Below, piece by piece: positions 35,868 to 43,638 of a stretch of DNA of 64,000 bases. The notes below the pieces were generated by a model. That model saw nothing but the letters and a program-made list of their open reading frames with translations. It was not told where the DNA came from and searched no databases. The position numbers and the translations under genes were made by a program. Where the stretch lies: NCBI GenBank assembly GCA_963716525.1, contig OY970315.1, positions 4,030,001 through 4,094,000 on the forward strand. Reading direction: 5' to 3'. The stretch is from JBBREP01 sp963716525. GTDB lineage: Bacteria > Actinomycetota > Acidimicrobiia > IMCC26256 > PALSA-610. How positions within the stretch are numbered: the stretch's first letter is position 1; each line of letters starts with the position of its first letter.

Positions 35868-37082
35868 TTAGTTGGCTGAGCGCTCGATCTGTTCGATCCG
35901 CGCGATGCGTTCGGAGGTGTGGTTCGCGTCGAGGCCCTGGATCTGCAGCAGTTCCTCCCGCGTCGCCGCAGCGATCGCCTCGGCGTTCTCGTCGGCAGCC
36001 GCCTGGCGCGCCTCGATGCCCTCGCGCACGATCGCCTCGGCCTCGGACACGAGCGCCTCGACCATCTCGGCCTCGGGCACCACGCGCACCACCTTCCCCC
36101 GCACGAACAAGTGGCCCTTGCCGCGCCCGCCGGCGATGCCGAGATCGGCCTCCTTCGCCTCGCCCGGGCCGTTCACCACGCAGCCCATCACCGCCACCTG
36201 CAACGGGATCTTGCGCGCCTCGAGTGCAGCCTGCGCGGCCGCGGCGACCGCGATCACGTCAACCTCGGCCCGCCCGCACGACGGGCACGCGATCAGGTCG
36301 AGGCCCTTGCGCTCGCGCAGGCCGAGCACCTCCAGCAACGTCTTGCCCGCCTTGGCCTCCTCCACCGGATCGGCCGTGAGCGAGAAGCGGATCGTGTCGC
36401 CGATGCCCTCGGCGAGCAGCGTGGCGATACCGGCCACCGACTTGATCAGCCCGTTCGGCGGTGGCCCGGCCTCGGTGACGCCGAGGTGCAGGGGGTGGTC
36501 GACGGTGTCGGCGAGCAGCCGGTACGCGTCGATCATCAGCGGCACGCTCGACGCCTTCACCGAGATCTTCACGTCGTCGAAACCGACCTCGCGGAAGTAG
36601 TCGAGCTCGCGCACCGCGCTCGCCACGAGCGCCTCGGGTGTGGCCCCGCCGTGCTGCTTGGCAATGTCAGGGTCGAGCGAGCCGCCGTTCACGCCGATGC
36701 GGATCGGGATGCCGCGCTCCTGCGCGGCGACGGCGACGGCCTTGATGTGCTCGGGCTTGCGGATGTTGCCGGGATTGAGCCGTAGCCCGTGCACTCCGGC
36801 TTCGAGCGCGGCGAGCGCGAGCTGGTGCTGGAAGTGGATGTCGGCGATGATCGGCACCGGCGAACGGGGCACGATGTGCGCGAGGCCCACCGCGGCATCG
36901 TCGTCGTTGCACGTGCAGCGCACGATGTCGGCCCCCGCACCGGCGAGCGCGTAGATCTGGCTCAACGTGGCGTCGACGTCGCCGGTCTTCGTGGTGGTCA
37001 TCGACTGCACGCTCACTGGCGCGTCACCGCCGACGGCCACACTTCCCACCTGCACCTGGCGCGTTCGGCGGCGGGGGGTCAT
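35868..37082 (-). CDS. ispG: 4-hydroxy-3-methylbut-2-enyl diphosphate synthase (flavodoxin)
   Basis: 404 residues. Converts MEcPP to HMBPP in the non-mevalonate isoprenoid pathway with a [4Fe-4S] cluster. Cluster ligands in IACPSCGR and MGCVVNGPGEA are present; the TIM barrel has ADIHFQHQLALAALEAGV and RIGVNGGSLDPDI. The start MTPRRRTRQVQVGSVAVGG is typical for actinobacterial IspG. Confidence 0.97.
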   Translation of the reverse strand: MTPRRRTRQVQVGSVAVGGDAPVSVQSMTTTKTGDVDATLSQIYALAGAGADIVRCTCNDDDAAVGLAHIVPRSPVPIIADIHFQHQLALAALEAGVHGLRLNPGNIRKPEHIKAVAVAAQERGIPIRIGVNGGSLDPDIAKQHGGATPEALVASAVRELDYFREVGFDDVKISVKASSVPLMIDAYRLLADTVDHPLHLGVTEAGPPPNGLIKSVAGIATLLAEGIGDTIRFSLTADPVEEAKAGKTLLEVLGLRERKGLDLIACPSCGRAEVDVIAVAAAAQAALEARKIPLQVAVMGCVVNGPGEAKEADLGIAGGRGKGHLFVRGKVVRVVPEAEMVEALVSEAEAIVREGIEARQAAADENAEAIAAATREELLQIQGLDANHTSERIARIEQIERSAN

Positions 37083-37135
37083 GGGCCAAGGCTACAAGCG
37101 CCCCCCGCTCCATCCCCGCCGCTACCGTTCGGCCC

Positions 37136-38086
37136 ATGCGCTCGGTACTGCTCATGGGTCTGCCGCGAGGTGGCACCACATGGATCGGGCAGGTGCTCGG
37201 CCACACGCGGGGCGCCGTCTACGTGCACGAGCCCGACGGCACCGCCGATCCGTTCGCGTTCCGCGCCAAGCGCCACCAGTTCAACCAGCCCGTGATCGAC
37301 GCCGGCGCGCCCCGGAGCGCCGCACCCGAGCTCGCCGCGCTCTTCGACGGCGCGCTTGCGGGCGGCGCACCGTCGGGCACATGGCGCGACCGCATCGCCC
37401 GGCGTGCCTGGAAACGGGTGACCGCCGACGACAAGCTGGCGTTCCGCCGCACCGGAAGGCCCGGGCTTGCGCTGCGGGTCGCGCTCGCTGCCGCGGAACC
37501 CCGCGTCGCGGTGCCCGGGGCGGCGCATGCGGTCGTGAAGACGGTGAACGCGGCGTTCTGCGCCGATTGGATCGTGCGGCACTGCGAGCCGGCGGCGGTG
37601 GGCGTGATCGCGCGGCACCCGTTGAACGTGCTCGCGAGCTGGCGCGCCTTCGGGTGGACGCCGCCGAGCGGGCCGCAATACCGCGCGATGCGGGCCCGCG
37701 CCGGCGAGCGTTGGAACGTGGAGCTGCCCCCGCCCGACGCGCCGCCGGTCGAGCGAGCCGCGGCCGTGGTCGGCGCGCTCGGCTATGCCCTGCACGACGC
37801 CCGCCGCCGCCATCCCGACTGGGTCGACATCGGCCACGAAGATCTGTGCGCGGACGCCGCGGATCGCTTCCCTACCGTGGCTGGCCGTCTCGGACTGGAA
37901 TGGACCGACGAAGCCGCGGCGCAGCTCGAAGCGTCCGACCGACCGGGCGACGGCTACGCCACGAATCGCGTGACCGCGGAACAGCCCGACCGGTGGCGCA
38001 CGCGGCTCGACGCCGGCGAGGCGCGCACAGCCGCCGCGATCCTCGAGCGCTTCCCCGGCGCGCCGTGGCTCACCACGCTTGCCTGA
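37136..38086 (+). CDS. Sulfotransferase-like protein
   Basis: 316 residues. N-terminal P-loop RSVLLMGLPRGGTTWIGQVL and VVKTVNAAFCADWIVRHCEP with AVGVIARHPLNVLASW form the sulfotransferase-type nucleotide site. It is shorter in the acceptor part than the other sulfotransferases here. It is divergent from ispG, 53 bp apart, and about 20 bp upstream of the epimerase, so probably cotranscribed with it. Confidence 0.8.
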   Translation: MRSVLLMGLPRGGTTWIGQVLGHTRGAVYVHEPDGTADPFAFRAKRHQFNQPVIDAGAPRSAAPELAALFDGALAGGAPSGTWRDRIARRAWKRVTADDKLAFRRTGRPGLALRVALAAAEPRVAVPGAAHAVVKTVNAAFCADWIVRHCEPAAVGVIARHPLNVLASWRAFGWTPPSGPQYRAMRARAGERWNVELPPPDAPPVERAAAVVGALGYALHDARRRHPDWVDIGHEDLCADAADRFPTVAGRLGLEWTDEAAAQLEASDRPGDGYATNRVTAEQPDRWRTRLDAGEARTAAAILERFPGAPWLTTLA

Positions 38087-38105
38087 CCCGGTACCGTCTC
38101 GCACC

Positions 38106-39059
38106 GTGACCGACGCCGCGGGCGCGCCCATCAATGCGCTCGTCACGGGCGGCGCGGGGTTCATCGGCTCGCACCTCGCCGACGCGCTCGTCGCCCTCGG
38201 CGGCCACGTGAAGGTGCTCGACGACTTCTCCACCGGGCTGGCCGAGAACGTGCCGGGGGGCGCGGAGCTCGTCCGTGGCTCGATCACCGACGCCGACACC
38301 GTGGCCGGCGCAGTGCGGGATTGCGAGGTGGTGTTCCACCTCGGCGCGCACGGCGCGGTCGCCCGCTCCCTCGCGAATCCGCTCGGCTCGAACGAGGCCA
38401 ACGTGCATGGCACGCTGACGGTGCTCACCGCGGCACGCGACGCCGGGGTGCGGCGTGTGGTGTTCGCGTCGTCGTCGAGCGTGTACGGAGGGGCGGAGAT
38501 CATCCCCACACCGGAGACCGCGCCGCTGCGGCCACGGTCGCCGTACGCGGTGAGCAAGCTCGCCGCCGAATGGTACGTGCGGGTGTTCGCCGAGCTGTTT
38601 CCGCTCGAGACCGTGGCGCTGCGTTACTTCAACGTGTTCGGGCCCCGGCAGCGGCCCGACAGCACGTATGCGGCCGTGATCCCGCTCTTCGCGTCGGCTC
38701 TCGTGCGCAGCGAGTCACCGACGGTGCACGGCGACGGCACGCAGAGCCGCGACTTCACGTATGTGACCGACGTCGTGTCGGCGAACCTCGCGGCGGCGCG
38801 CGCCCCCGCTGACGACTGCAACGCGCACGTGTACAACGTCGCGCCCGGCACCACGAACAGCCTGCTCGAGCTGCTCGACATCCTCGGCGAGCTCACCGGC
38901 AACACGCCCCAACCCACGTTCGTGGACCCACGGCCGGGCGACGTGCCGCGCAGCCAGGCCGATGCCACCGCGGCGCGCCACGACCTGGGCTGGCAACCGC
39001 AGTGGACGTTCGACGCCGGGCTGCGCGAGGTGGTCGCCTGGCTCCGCGGCCGCCCCTAA
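38106..39059 (+). CDS. NAD-dependent epimerase/dehydratase (UDP-glucose 4-epimerase family)
   Basis: 317 residues from GTG 38106; a TTG at 38079 is a weaker choice. Extended SDR: ALVTGGAGFIGSHLADAL (NAD loop), VFASSSSVYGG, catalytic YxxxK in SPYAVSKLAAEW, RYFNVFGPRQRPDS and the C-terminal ARHDLGWQPQWTFDAGL. It likely supplies a nucleotide sugar for the glycan locus that follows. Confidence 0.9.
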   Translation: MTDAAGAPINALVTGGAGFIGSHLADALVALGGHVKVLDDFSTGLAENVPGGAELVRGSITDADTVAGAVRDCEVVFHLGAHGAVARSLANPLGSNEANVHGTLTVLTAARDAGVRRVVFASSSSVYGGAEIIPTPETAPLRPRSPYAVSKLAAEWYVRVFAELFPLETVALRYFNVFGPRQRPDSTYAAVIPLFASALVRSESPTVHGDGTQSRDFTYVTDVVSANLAAARAPADDCNAHVYNVAPGTTNSLLELLDILGELTGNTPQPTFVDPRPGDVPRSQADATAARHDLGWQPQWTFDAGLREVVAWLRGRP

Positions 39060-39090
39060 ACGGGCGCCGACCCGCCTCGCCCCCTGCATC

Positions 39091-39132
39091 ATGCGTCGTT
39101 TGGGACCGCTATTTGGTACCCAAACGACGCAT
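39091..39132 (+). repeat. 42-nt palindrome, copy 7 (form A)
   Basis: An identical copy between the convergent stops of the epimerase (39059) and the ABC ATPase (39188). Flanking bases extend the stem by four pairs (CATC / GATG). This is the last copy; none is seen in 39.2-64 kb. Confidence 0.97.
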
Positions 39133-39187
39133 GATGGAGGGTTGGGGGTCCGTGGGAGCGGCGATGGGGTGGCGATGGGGTGGCGGT

Positions 39188-40402
39188 CTAGGACGCTCTT
39201 GCGATCGACCAGTCGGCCTCGACGAACACCGGTGAGAGGCGAACGATCGCGCGGGGTGTGGGGTCGAGGCGGGTGTTGCCCTCGACGAGCATGCCGCCCA
39301 GCGGCTGCCACTCGGTGATCGAGGCGATCTTGTGCGTCCGCTGCATCGGGTCGTGCGCCCCGAACCAGAGGTAGTAGTTGCCCATCGGCAGCGGGAGCCG
39401 TGCGAAGGTGATCGACACCTTCGTGTCGCCCTCGGCCACGTCGAACTGACGGCTCACCACGAAGATCGGCGTGGCCGCGCCCTGCGTGACCCCAACATAC
39501 AGCTGCACCGGTCGTTCGCGGTCGGAGCTGAGCACGAGGTCGACGGTGCAGTCCTCGTTGGTCTCCACCCGGCCACCACCGACACCGTGCGTGGCGACGA
39601 GACGAGCGCTCACCTCTCCCTGCACGCCGGAGCTCGCTCCCGACTTCTCCTCGATCTCGCGGCGGTACGCGGCGAGCACGTCGTCGATCGGGCCGTCGGC
39701 CCGCAGCACACCCTCGGAAAGCCAGATCCCCCGGCTCGCCGTCGCGCCCACCGACGCGAGGTCGTGCGACACGAGCAGCAGCGTGGCGCCGCCCTCGAGC
39801 ACCGTACGCATGCGGTCGAGGCACTTCTGCTGGAACAACTGGTCGCCTACTGCAAGCACCTCGTCGACCACGAGCACCTCGGGCTCGAGGAACGCGGCGA
39901 TCGAGAAGCCGAGCCGCGTACGCATGCCGCTCGAATAGAACTTCACCTGCCGGTCGACGGCACTTTCGAGCTCGGCGAACGCCACGATCTCGTCGAACTT
40001 GCGCGCCACCTCGGCGCGCGTCAGCCCGATCAGCGTGCCGAAGACGTTGACGTTCTCGCGCCCCGTGAGCTCAGGATGGATGCCCGACGCCACCTCGAGC
40101 AGCGCGCCGATGCGGCCCTCGACATTGACCCGCCCGGTGTGCGGGAACATCACGCCCGACACGATCTTGAGCAGCGTCGACTTGCCGGCACCGTTCGCGC
40201 CGATGAAGCCGATCGACTCTCCGGGCTCGGCCTTGAAGTCGATCTCCTTCAGCGCCCAGCGCCACGGGTTCGCGCCCGCCTGCCCGGTGATGCGGCGCGT
40301 CGCCCGGCTCACGTGGTCGCGCATGAGCCTCCGGCCGCGGTCGGCACGGAAGCGCTTCCACATGTGACGAACCTCGACGGTGCCCGGTGCGCTAACTGAC
40401 AT
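39188..40402 (-). CDS. ABC-2 polysaccharide exporter, ATP-binding subunit (Wzt/TagH type)
   Basis: 404 residues. Walker A GANGAGKSTLLK, signature YSSGMRTRLGFSIA, Walker B EVLVVDEVLAVGD and switch LLVSHD. After about residue 250 comes a Wzt-like C-terminal beta domain (VELTLRR-type, ending in LSPVFVEADWSIA) often used to recognise the glycan end. It overlaps the permease stop by 11 bp. Confidence 0.92.
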   Translation of the reverse strand: MSVSAPGTVEVRHMWKRFRADRGRRLMRDHVSRATRRITGQAGANPWRWALKEIDFKAEPGESIGFIGANGAGKSTLLKIVSGVMFPHTGRVNVEGRIGALLEVASGIHPELTGRENVNVFGTLIGLTRAEVARKFDEIVAFAELESAVDRQVKFYSSGMRTRLGFSIAAFLEPEVLVVDEVLAVGDQLFQQKCLDRMRTVLEGGATLLLVSHDLASVGATASRGIWLSEGVLRADGPIDDVLAAYRREIEEKSGASSGVQGEVSARLVATHGVGGGRVETNEDCTVDLVLSSDRERPVQLYVGVTQGAATPIFVVSRQFDVAEGDTKVSITFARLPLPMGNYYLWFGAHDPMQRTHKIASITEWQPLGGMLVEGNTRLDPTPRAIVRLSPVFVEADWSIARAS

Positions 40403-41378
40403 CAGCGAACCCGCTCTCCATCCGCTTGAACAGCGAGTAACCGATCACGAGGTACACGCACGACGCCGCCGTGGCGATCCAGAACGGCAGGCCACCCGGG
40501 AACTGACCGAGCAGCACCGCCTTGCGCGTGGCGTCACTCAGGATTCCGACCGGGAAGATCGCGCCGTAGATGCACTTCAGGGTCACCGTGCCGCCCACCT
40601 CGAACAGCACGCCGGGCATGAAGAGACCGAGCGACATCAGGATCGGCAGGCCACTGCGCAGGTCCCGCGCGTACACGGTGATGCCACCGACGACGAGGGA
40701 GACGGCGATGGCGTACATGGTGAGGACGACGATGGGCAAGGCCGCGGCCCACAGCGTCGACCATGTGAGCCCCGTCCAGGTCGCGATCAGCAGGATCGGC
40801 AGGATCAGGCCCGAGACGATCGCGTCGAATCCGGAGGTTGCGACCTGTGCGAGTGGGAACACCTCGCGCAGGCGCGTAGACCTTGTTGAGCAGCGGGTTG
40901 CCGACGAGCGAGGTACCCGCAGTGGACACGGCGCTCGAGTAGAAGCCCCACACGAGCAGCCCCACGTAGAGCCATACGGGCTTCGGCACTCCATGCGTCT
41001 TGATCAGCTGCTGCGTGTTGACACCGCTCGAGTTGGCGTGGTTGAGCAGCACCGTGAACAGCACCATCTGCGCGACCGGCGTGAGCACGGTCCAGGCGAG
41101 GCCGAACACCTGCTGGCTATAGGTGGAGCGGAGCTGGCGGACGATGAGACCCCAGATGATGTGCCACGAGCGCGCGAGCGCCACGAGACCCTTGCGGAAC
41201 TCGAAGGCCCGGTGGTAGCGCCACTCCGACGGCGGCTTGTCGGGTAGCACCGGCAGCGGGAAGCGCGCGAGCGGATCTTCGGGGGCCTCTCCGTCGAGCA
41301 CGCTGGACTCGCCCGGCGTGTACACGCTCGCGCGCCGTGGCCCGTGTCGAGCCGCTCCTCGATGGTGTCGTCGCTCAT
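40392..41378 (-). CDS. ABC-2 polysaccharide exporter, permease subunit (Wzm/TagG type), two frame disruptions
   Basis: About 328 residues when one missing base near 41330 and one extra base near 40868 are corrected. The N-terminus is acidic and cytoplasmic (MSDDTIEERLDTGHGAR, then SVLDGEAPEDPLARF), followed by ABC2-membrane segments: IIWGLIVRQLRSTYSQQVFG, WTVLTPVAQMVLFTVLL, FDAIVSGLILPILLIATWTG, ALPIVVLTMYAIAVSLV and WIATAASCVYLVIGYSLF. The restored junction NKVYAPREVFPLA is characteristic of this family. It is paired with the ATPase. Confidence 0.88.
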
Positions 41379-41400
41379 GGCCAGATCTGCAGGCTCCCGC

Positions 41401-42141
41401 TCAACCCACTCGTCGTGATCGCTGGATGAACGCGATGCGCGGGTACACGTGCAACGCGGTGATCTCCGGCAACTGCCCCGCGACGTCGGGGTACGCCTCG
41501 GCCACGTGCTCCCGGTTCACCGCGTCGACGAGACTCTGCACGAGCGTCACACTGGTACACGGATGCCCCGGCGGTCCACCTCCGTAGTCGGGCTGGTACG
41601 CGGTGTGCATGTCCTCGATCACGTACACGCCGTCGGCCTGCAACGAGCCGAACAGGCCTGCGAACGTGGCGTGCACGTCGCTGCCGAAGTGGCTGCCGTC
41701 GTCGATGATGACGTCGAACGGACCGAGCTCGCGGATGCGCGCGAGCAGCGCCTCGTCGGACTGGTCGCCCCGCAGCACGTGGATTCGGTCGCCGCCGACC
41801 TTCACGTCGTTGATGTCGAGTCCGTACACGACCGCGTTCGGGAAGTAGTCGCGCCACATCTGCAGCGACGCGCCGCGGTAGATGCCGATCTCGAGGATGC
41901 TCATCACGTGGTGGCGCAGGGGTCCGAGGTGCCGTTCGTAGTGGTCGACGTACCTGTGCGCAGTGGCGCCCTTGTCGGACCCGTAGACCGCGGCGAGCCA
42001 CGAGAGGTTGCCGCGGGCCGGCACCGCGAGCGCCCGCTTGGCACCGTTGCTGGGGCCGAGACGGCGTTCGATCTCCACCCGGCCCTTCACGAAGGCACGG
42101 TAGAGAGCGCGGCGCTGCACGCTGTCCCGCCAGTCGCTCAT
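41401..42141 (-). CDS. Class I SAM-dependent methyltransferase (macrocin/tetracenomycin-sugar type)
   Basis: 246 residues from ATG 42141. YGSDKGATAHRYVDHYERHL, SILEIGIYRGASLQMWRDYF, VVYGLDINDVKV and FDVIIDDGSHFGSDVHATF match sugar O-methyltransferases such as MycE-like enzymes. It overlaps the upstream glycosyltransferase by 4 bp (ATGA) and probably methylates a glycan sugar. Confidence 0.85.
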   Translation of the reverse strand: MSDWRDSVQRRALYRAFVKGRVEIERRLGPSNGAKRALAVPARGNLSWLAAVYGSDKGATAHRYVDHYERHLGPLRHHVMSILEIGIYRGASLQMWRDYFPNAVVYGLDINDVKVGGDRIHVLRGDQSDEALLARIRELGPFDVIIDDGSHFGSDVHATFAGLFGSLQADGVYVIEDMHTAYQPDYGGGPPGHPCTSVTLVQSLVDAVNREHVAEAYPDVAGQLPEITALHVYPRIAFIQRSRRVG

Positions 42142-43070
42142 CGCTCGACACTCGCGGTTCGATCCGCGCCGCGCAACTCGGCGATGAACGCCTCGGGCCC
42201 GGTCAGCAGGCGCTCCCGCAACTCCAGGTACACCGTGCGGTTGCGTTGCGCCATCGCGGCGTTGGCTCGCCGGCGGGTGCGGTTGAGCAGCTTCTTGCGG
42301 GCGGCCTTCAGCTTTGCGGTGGGTGCCGGGATGTGTTCGAGCGGCCGGGTGAGCTTGTGCACCCTCGATCCGGCCAGGTCGGTGCGGAACACCTTGGCGC
42401 GAGTGATCCCGCCCATGTGGAACACCGCGTCGCCGTAGATACCGGCCAGGAGGTAGTGCGGGTTGCTCGCGTTGGTCCGGCGCAGCTTGCCCCACGGCAA
42501 CTGCTCGTTCCACAGCAGCGAGGCGAGGCGGATGCCGGTATCGGCACGCTGGCCGGTGGCGCGCACGAACCGCCGGAACTCGCCGGTGCGTTCGGGCTCG
42601 GGCCAGAAGCTCGGGTGATAGCGCTCGTAGAACGCTCGCGGAGCGAGGATGCACGACGGGTGCGGGAGCGCGACGTCGCCGTTCTCCTCGCGCAGCACGC
42701 CGACGAGGCCGGTCTCCGGTGGCGCGAGGTCGAGCAACGTGTGGAGCCAGGCGTCGTCGATCGGGAAGGAGTCGACGTCGAGCGTGCAGAGATGGCTGAC
42801 GCCGCGGTCGAGCGCGAGCGGCACCATGGCGTCGAGATAGTAACCATGCTCCCGACTGCCCCGCCGCTCGGTGGGAGCGATGTCACACATCACCACGTTG
42901 GGTGCGTCGAGCACGTGGCGCGACGCCTCGTCGTCGAGTCGCACGGCGACCGCGAACAGCGTGTAGGGCACGTGCGTGTGGCGGGCGATCCGCTCGAGGT
43001 GCAGGTCGAGCAGGCGGATGTCGTCGGCGTGTGCGAGCGCGTAGACGACGAGGATGCCGAGGTGCTCCAC
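42138..43070 (-). CDS. Glycosyltransferase-like protein
   Basis: 310 residues from GTG 43070 (VEHLGILVVYALAHADD); a TTG start at 43118 would add 16 residues. The GT-A-like core is LGILVVYALAHADDIRLLDLHL and SHLCTLDVDSFPIDDAWLH (DxD). The rest has FWPEPERTGEFRRFVRATGQ. Its acceptor is unknown. It is coupled to the methyltransferase by a 4-bp overlap. Confidence 0.72.
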   Translation of the reverse strand: MEHLGILVVYALAHADDIRLLDLHLERIARHTHVPYTLFAVAVRLDDEASRHVLDAPNVVMCDIAPTERRGSREHGYYLDAMVPLALDRGVSHLCTLDVDSFPIDDAWLHTLLDLAPPETGLVGVLREENGDVALPHPSCILAPRAFYERYHPSFWPEPERTGEFRRFVRATGQRADTGIRLASLLWNEQLPWGKLRRTNASNPHYLLAGIYGDAVFHMGGITRAKVFRTDLAGSRVHKLTRPLEHIPAPTAKLKAARKKLLNRTRRRANAAMAQRNRTVYLELRERLLTGPEAFIAELRGADRTASVER

Positions 43071-43376
43071 GCGTGGCGCGGGTGTCCCTGGCCCCCTGCT
43101 GCGACTTCCGCCTTGCAACGCGCCCCTCCCTGGGCCTCCGGCGCCGGGTCGGCCGGCTCATCCGGGTAGCCGCCCCGAACCTGTGCCCGGGGCCGCACAA
43201 CTGTAACCGCAACCCGGTCGGCGGCCTACCGGCCGGCCCGCCGTGTGACGGTCCGCGCAACCCGTTGCCGAACTGCCAGGCGCCGGTTGTCGTGGACCGA
43301 CGATCCCGGTACAGTGCGGCATCTGAAACGGGGCGGGACGGCGGAGCTTTGTCTCGCGGAGAACTTTGGAGTTGCC
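43071..43376. other. Divergent intergenic region of the putative phosphoramidate locus
   Basis: 306 bp between the glycosyltransferase (minus) and the small membrane protein (plus). No convincing gene is seen. It contains a candidate sigma-70 promoter facing right (listed separately). Confidence 0.7.
43287..43315 (+). promoter_or_regulatory. Candidate sigma-70 promoter for the phosphoramidate operon
   Basis: TTGTCG, a 17-nt spacer, then TACAGT. It lies about 62 bp upstream of the GTG of the small membrane protein. The spacing is ideal and both hexamers match four of six consensus positions. Confidence 0.45.
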
Positions 43377-43574
43377 GTGCACGTACTGGGCTACCTCGAT
43401 CCGGGCTCCGGCGCGATGATCGGCAGCGCGATCGCCGGTGTCGGGGCGGCCGTTGCCGTCGCGGCCCGGGCGAACGCGCAGCGCTTCGCCCGTCTGGTGT
43501 CGCCGAAGCGTCGCAAGGCGGCCGAGGCTGCGCAGCAGCACGCGGTTGCCGAAGCCACCGACACCGAGCAGTAG
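43377..43574 (+). CDS. Small single-pass membrane protein with YLDPGSG motif
   Basis: 65 residues from GTG 43377, with a GGAG ribosome site. HVLGYLDPGSGAMIGSAIAG leads into one membrane segment (SAIAGVGAAVAVAARA) and a basic, Ala-rich cytoplasmic tail. YLDPG(S/T)G small proteins recur in polysaccharide clusters of many bacteria, but no function is known. It is the first gene of the operon, 64 bp before the fusion gene. Confidence 0.75.
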   Translation: MHVLGYLDPGSGAMIGSAIAGVGAAVAVAARANAQRFARLVSPKRRKAAEAAQQHAVAEATDTEQ

Positions 43575-43638
43575 AAGCGGCGGGGCCGGCCGCTCGGCGG
43601 CCGGCGGTTCGTCGCAGCCGCAGACCGCGAGTTCCGGC

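Noticed and set aside
11198..39132. The seven palindromes as a CRISPR array
   Set aside because: Copies are kilobases apart and in mixed orientation, with no spacers and no cas genes.
11258..39132. Palindromes as simple intrinsic terminators only
   Set aside because: Four copies fit convergent ends, but no T tracts follow and one copy is inside proS, so this cannot be the whole explanation.
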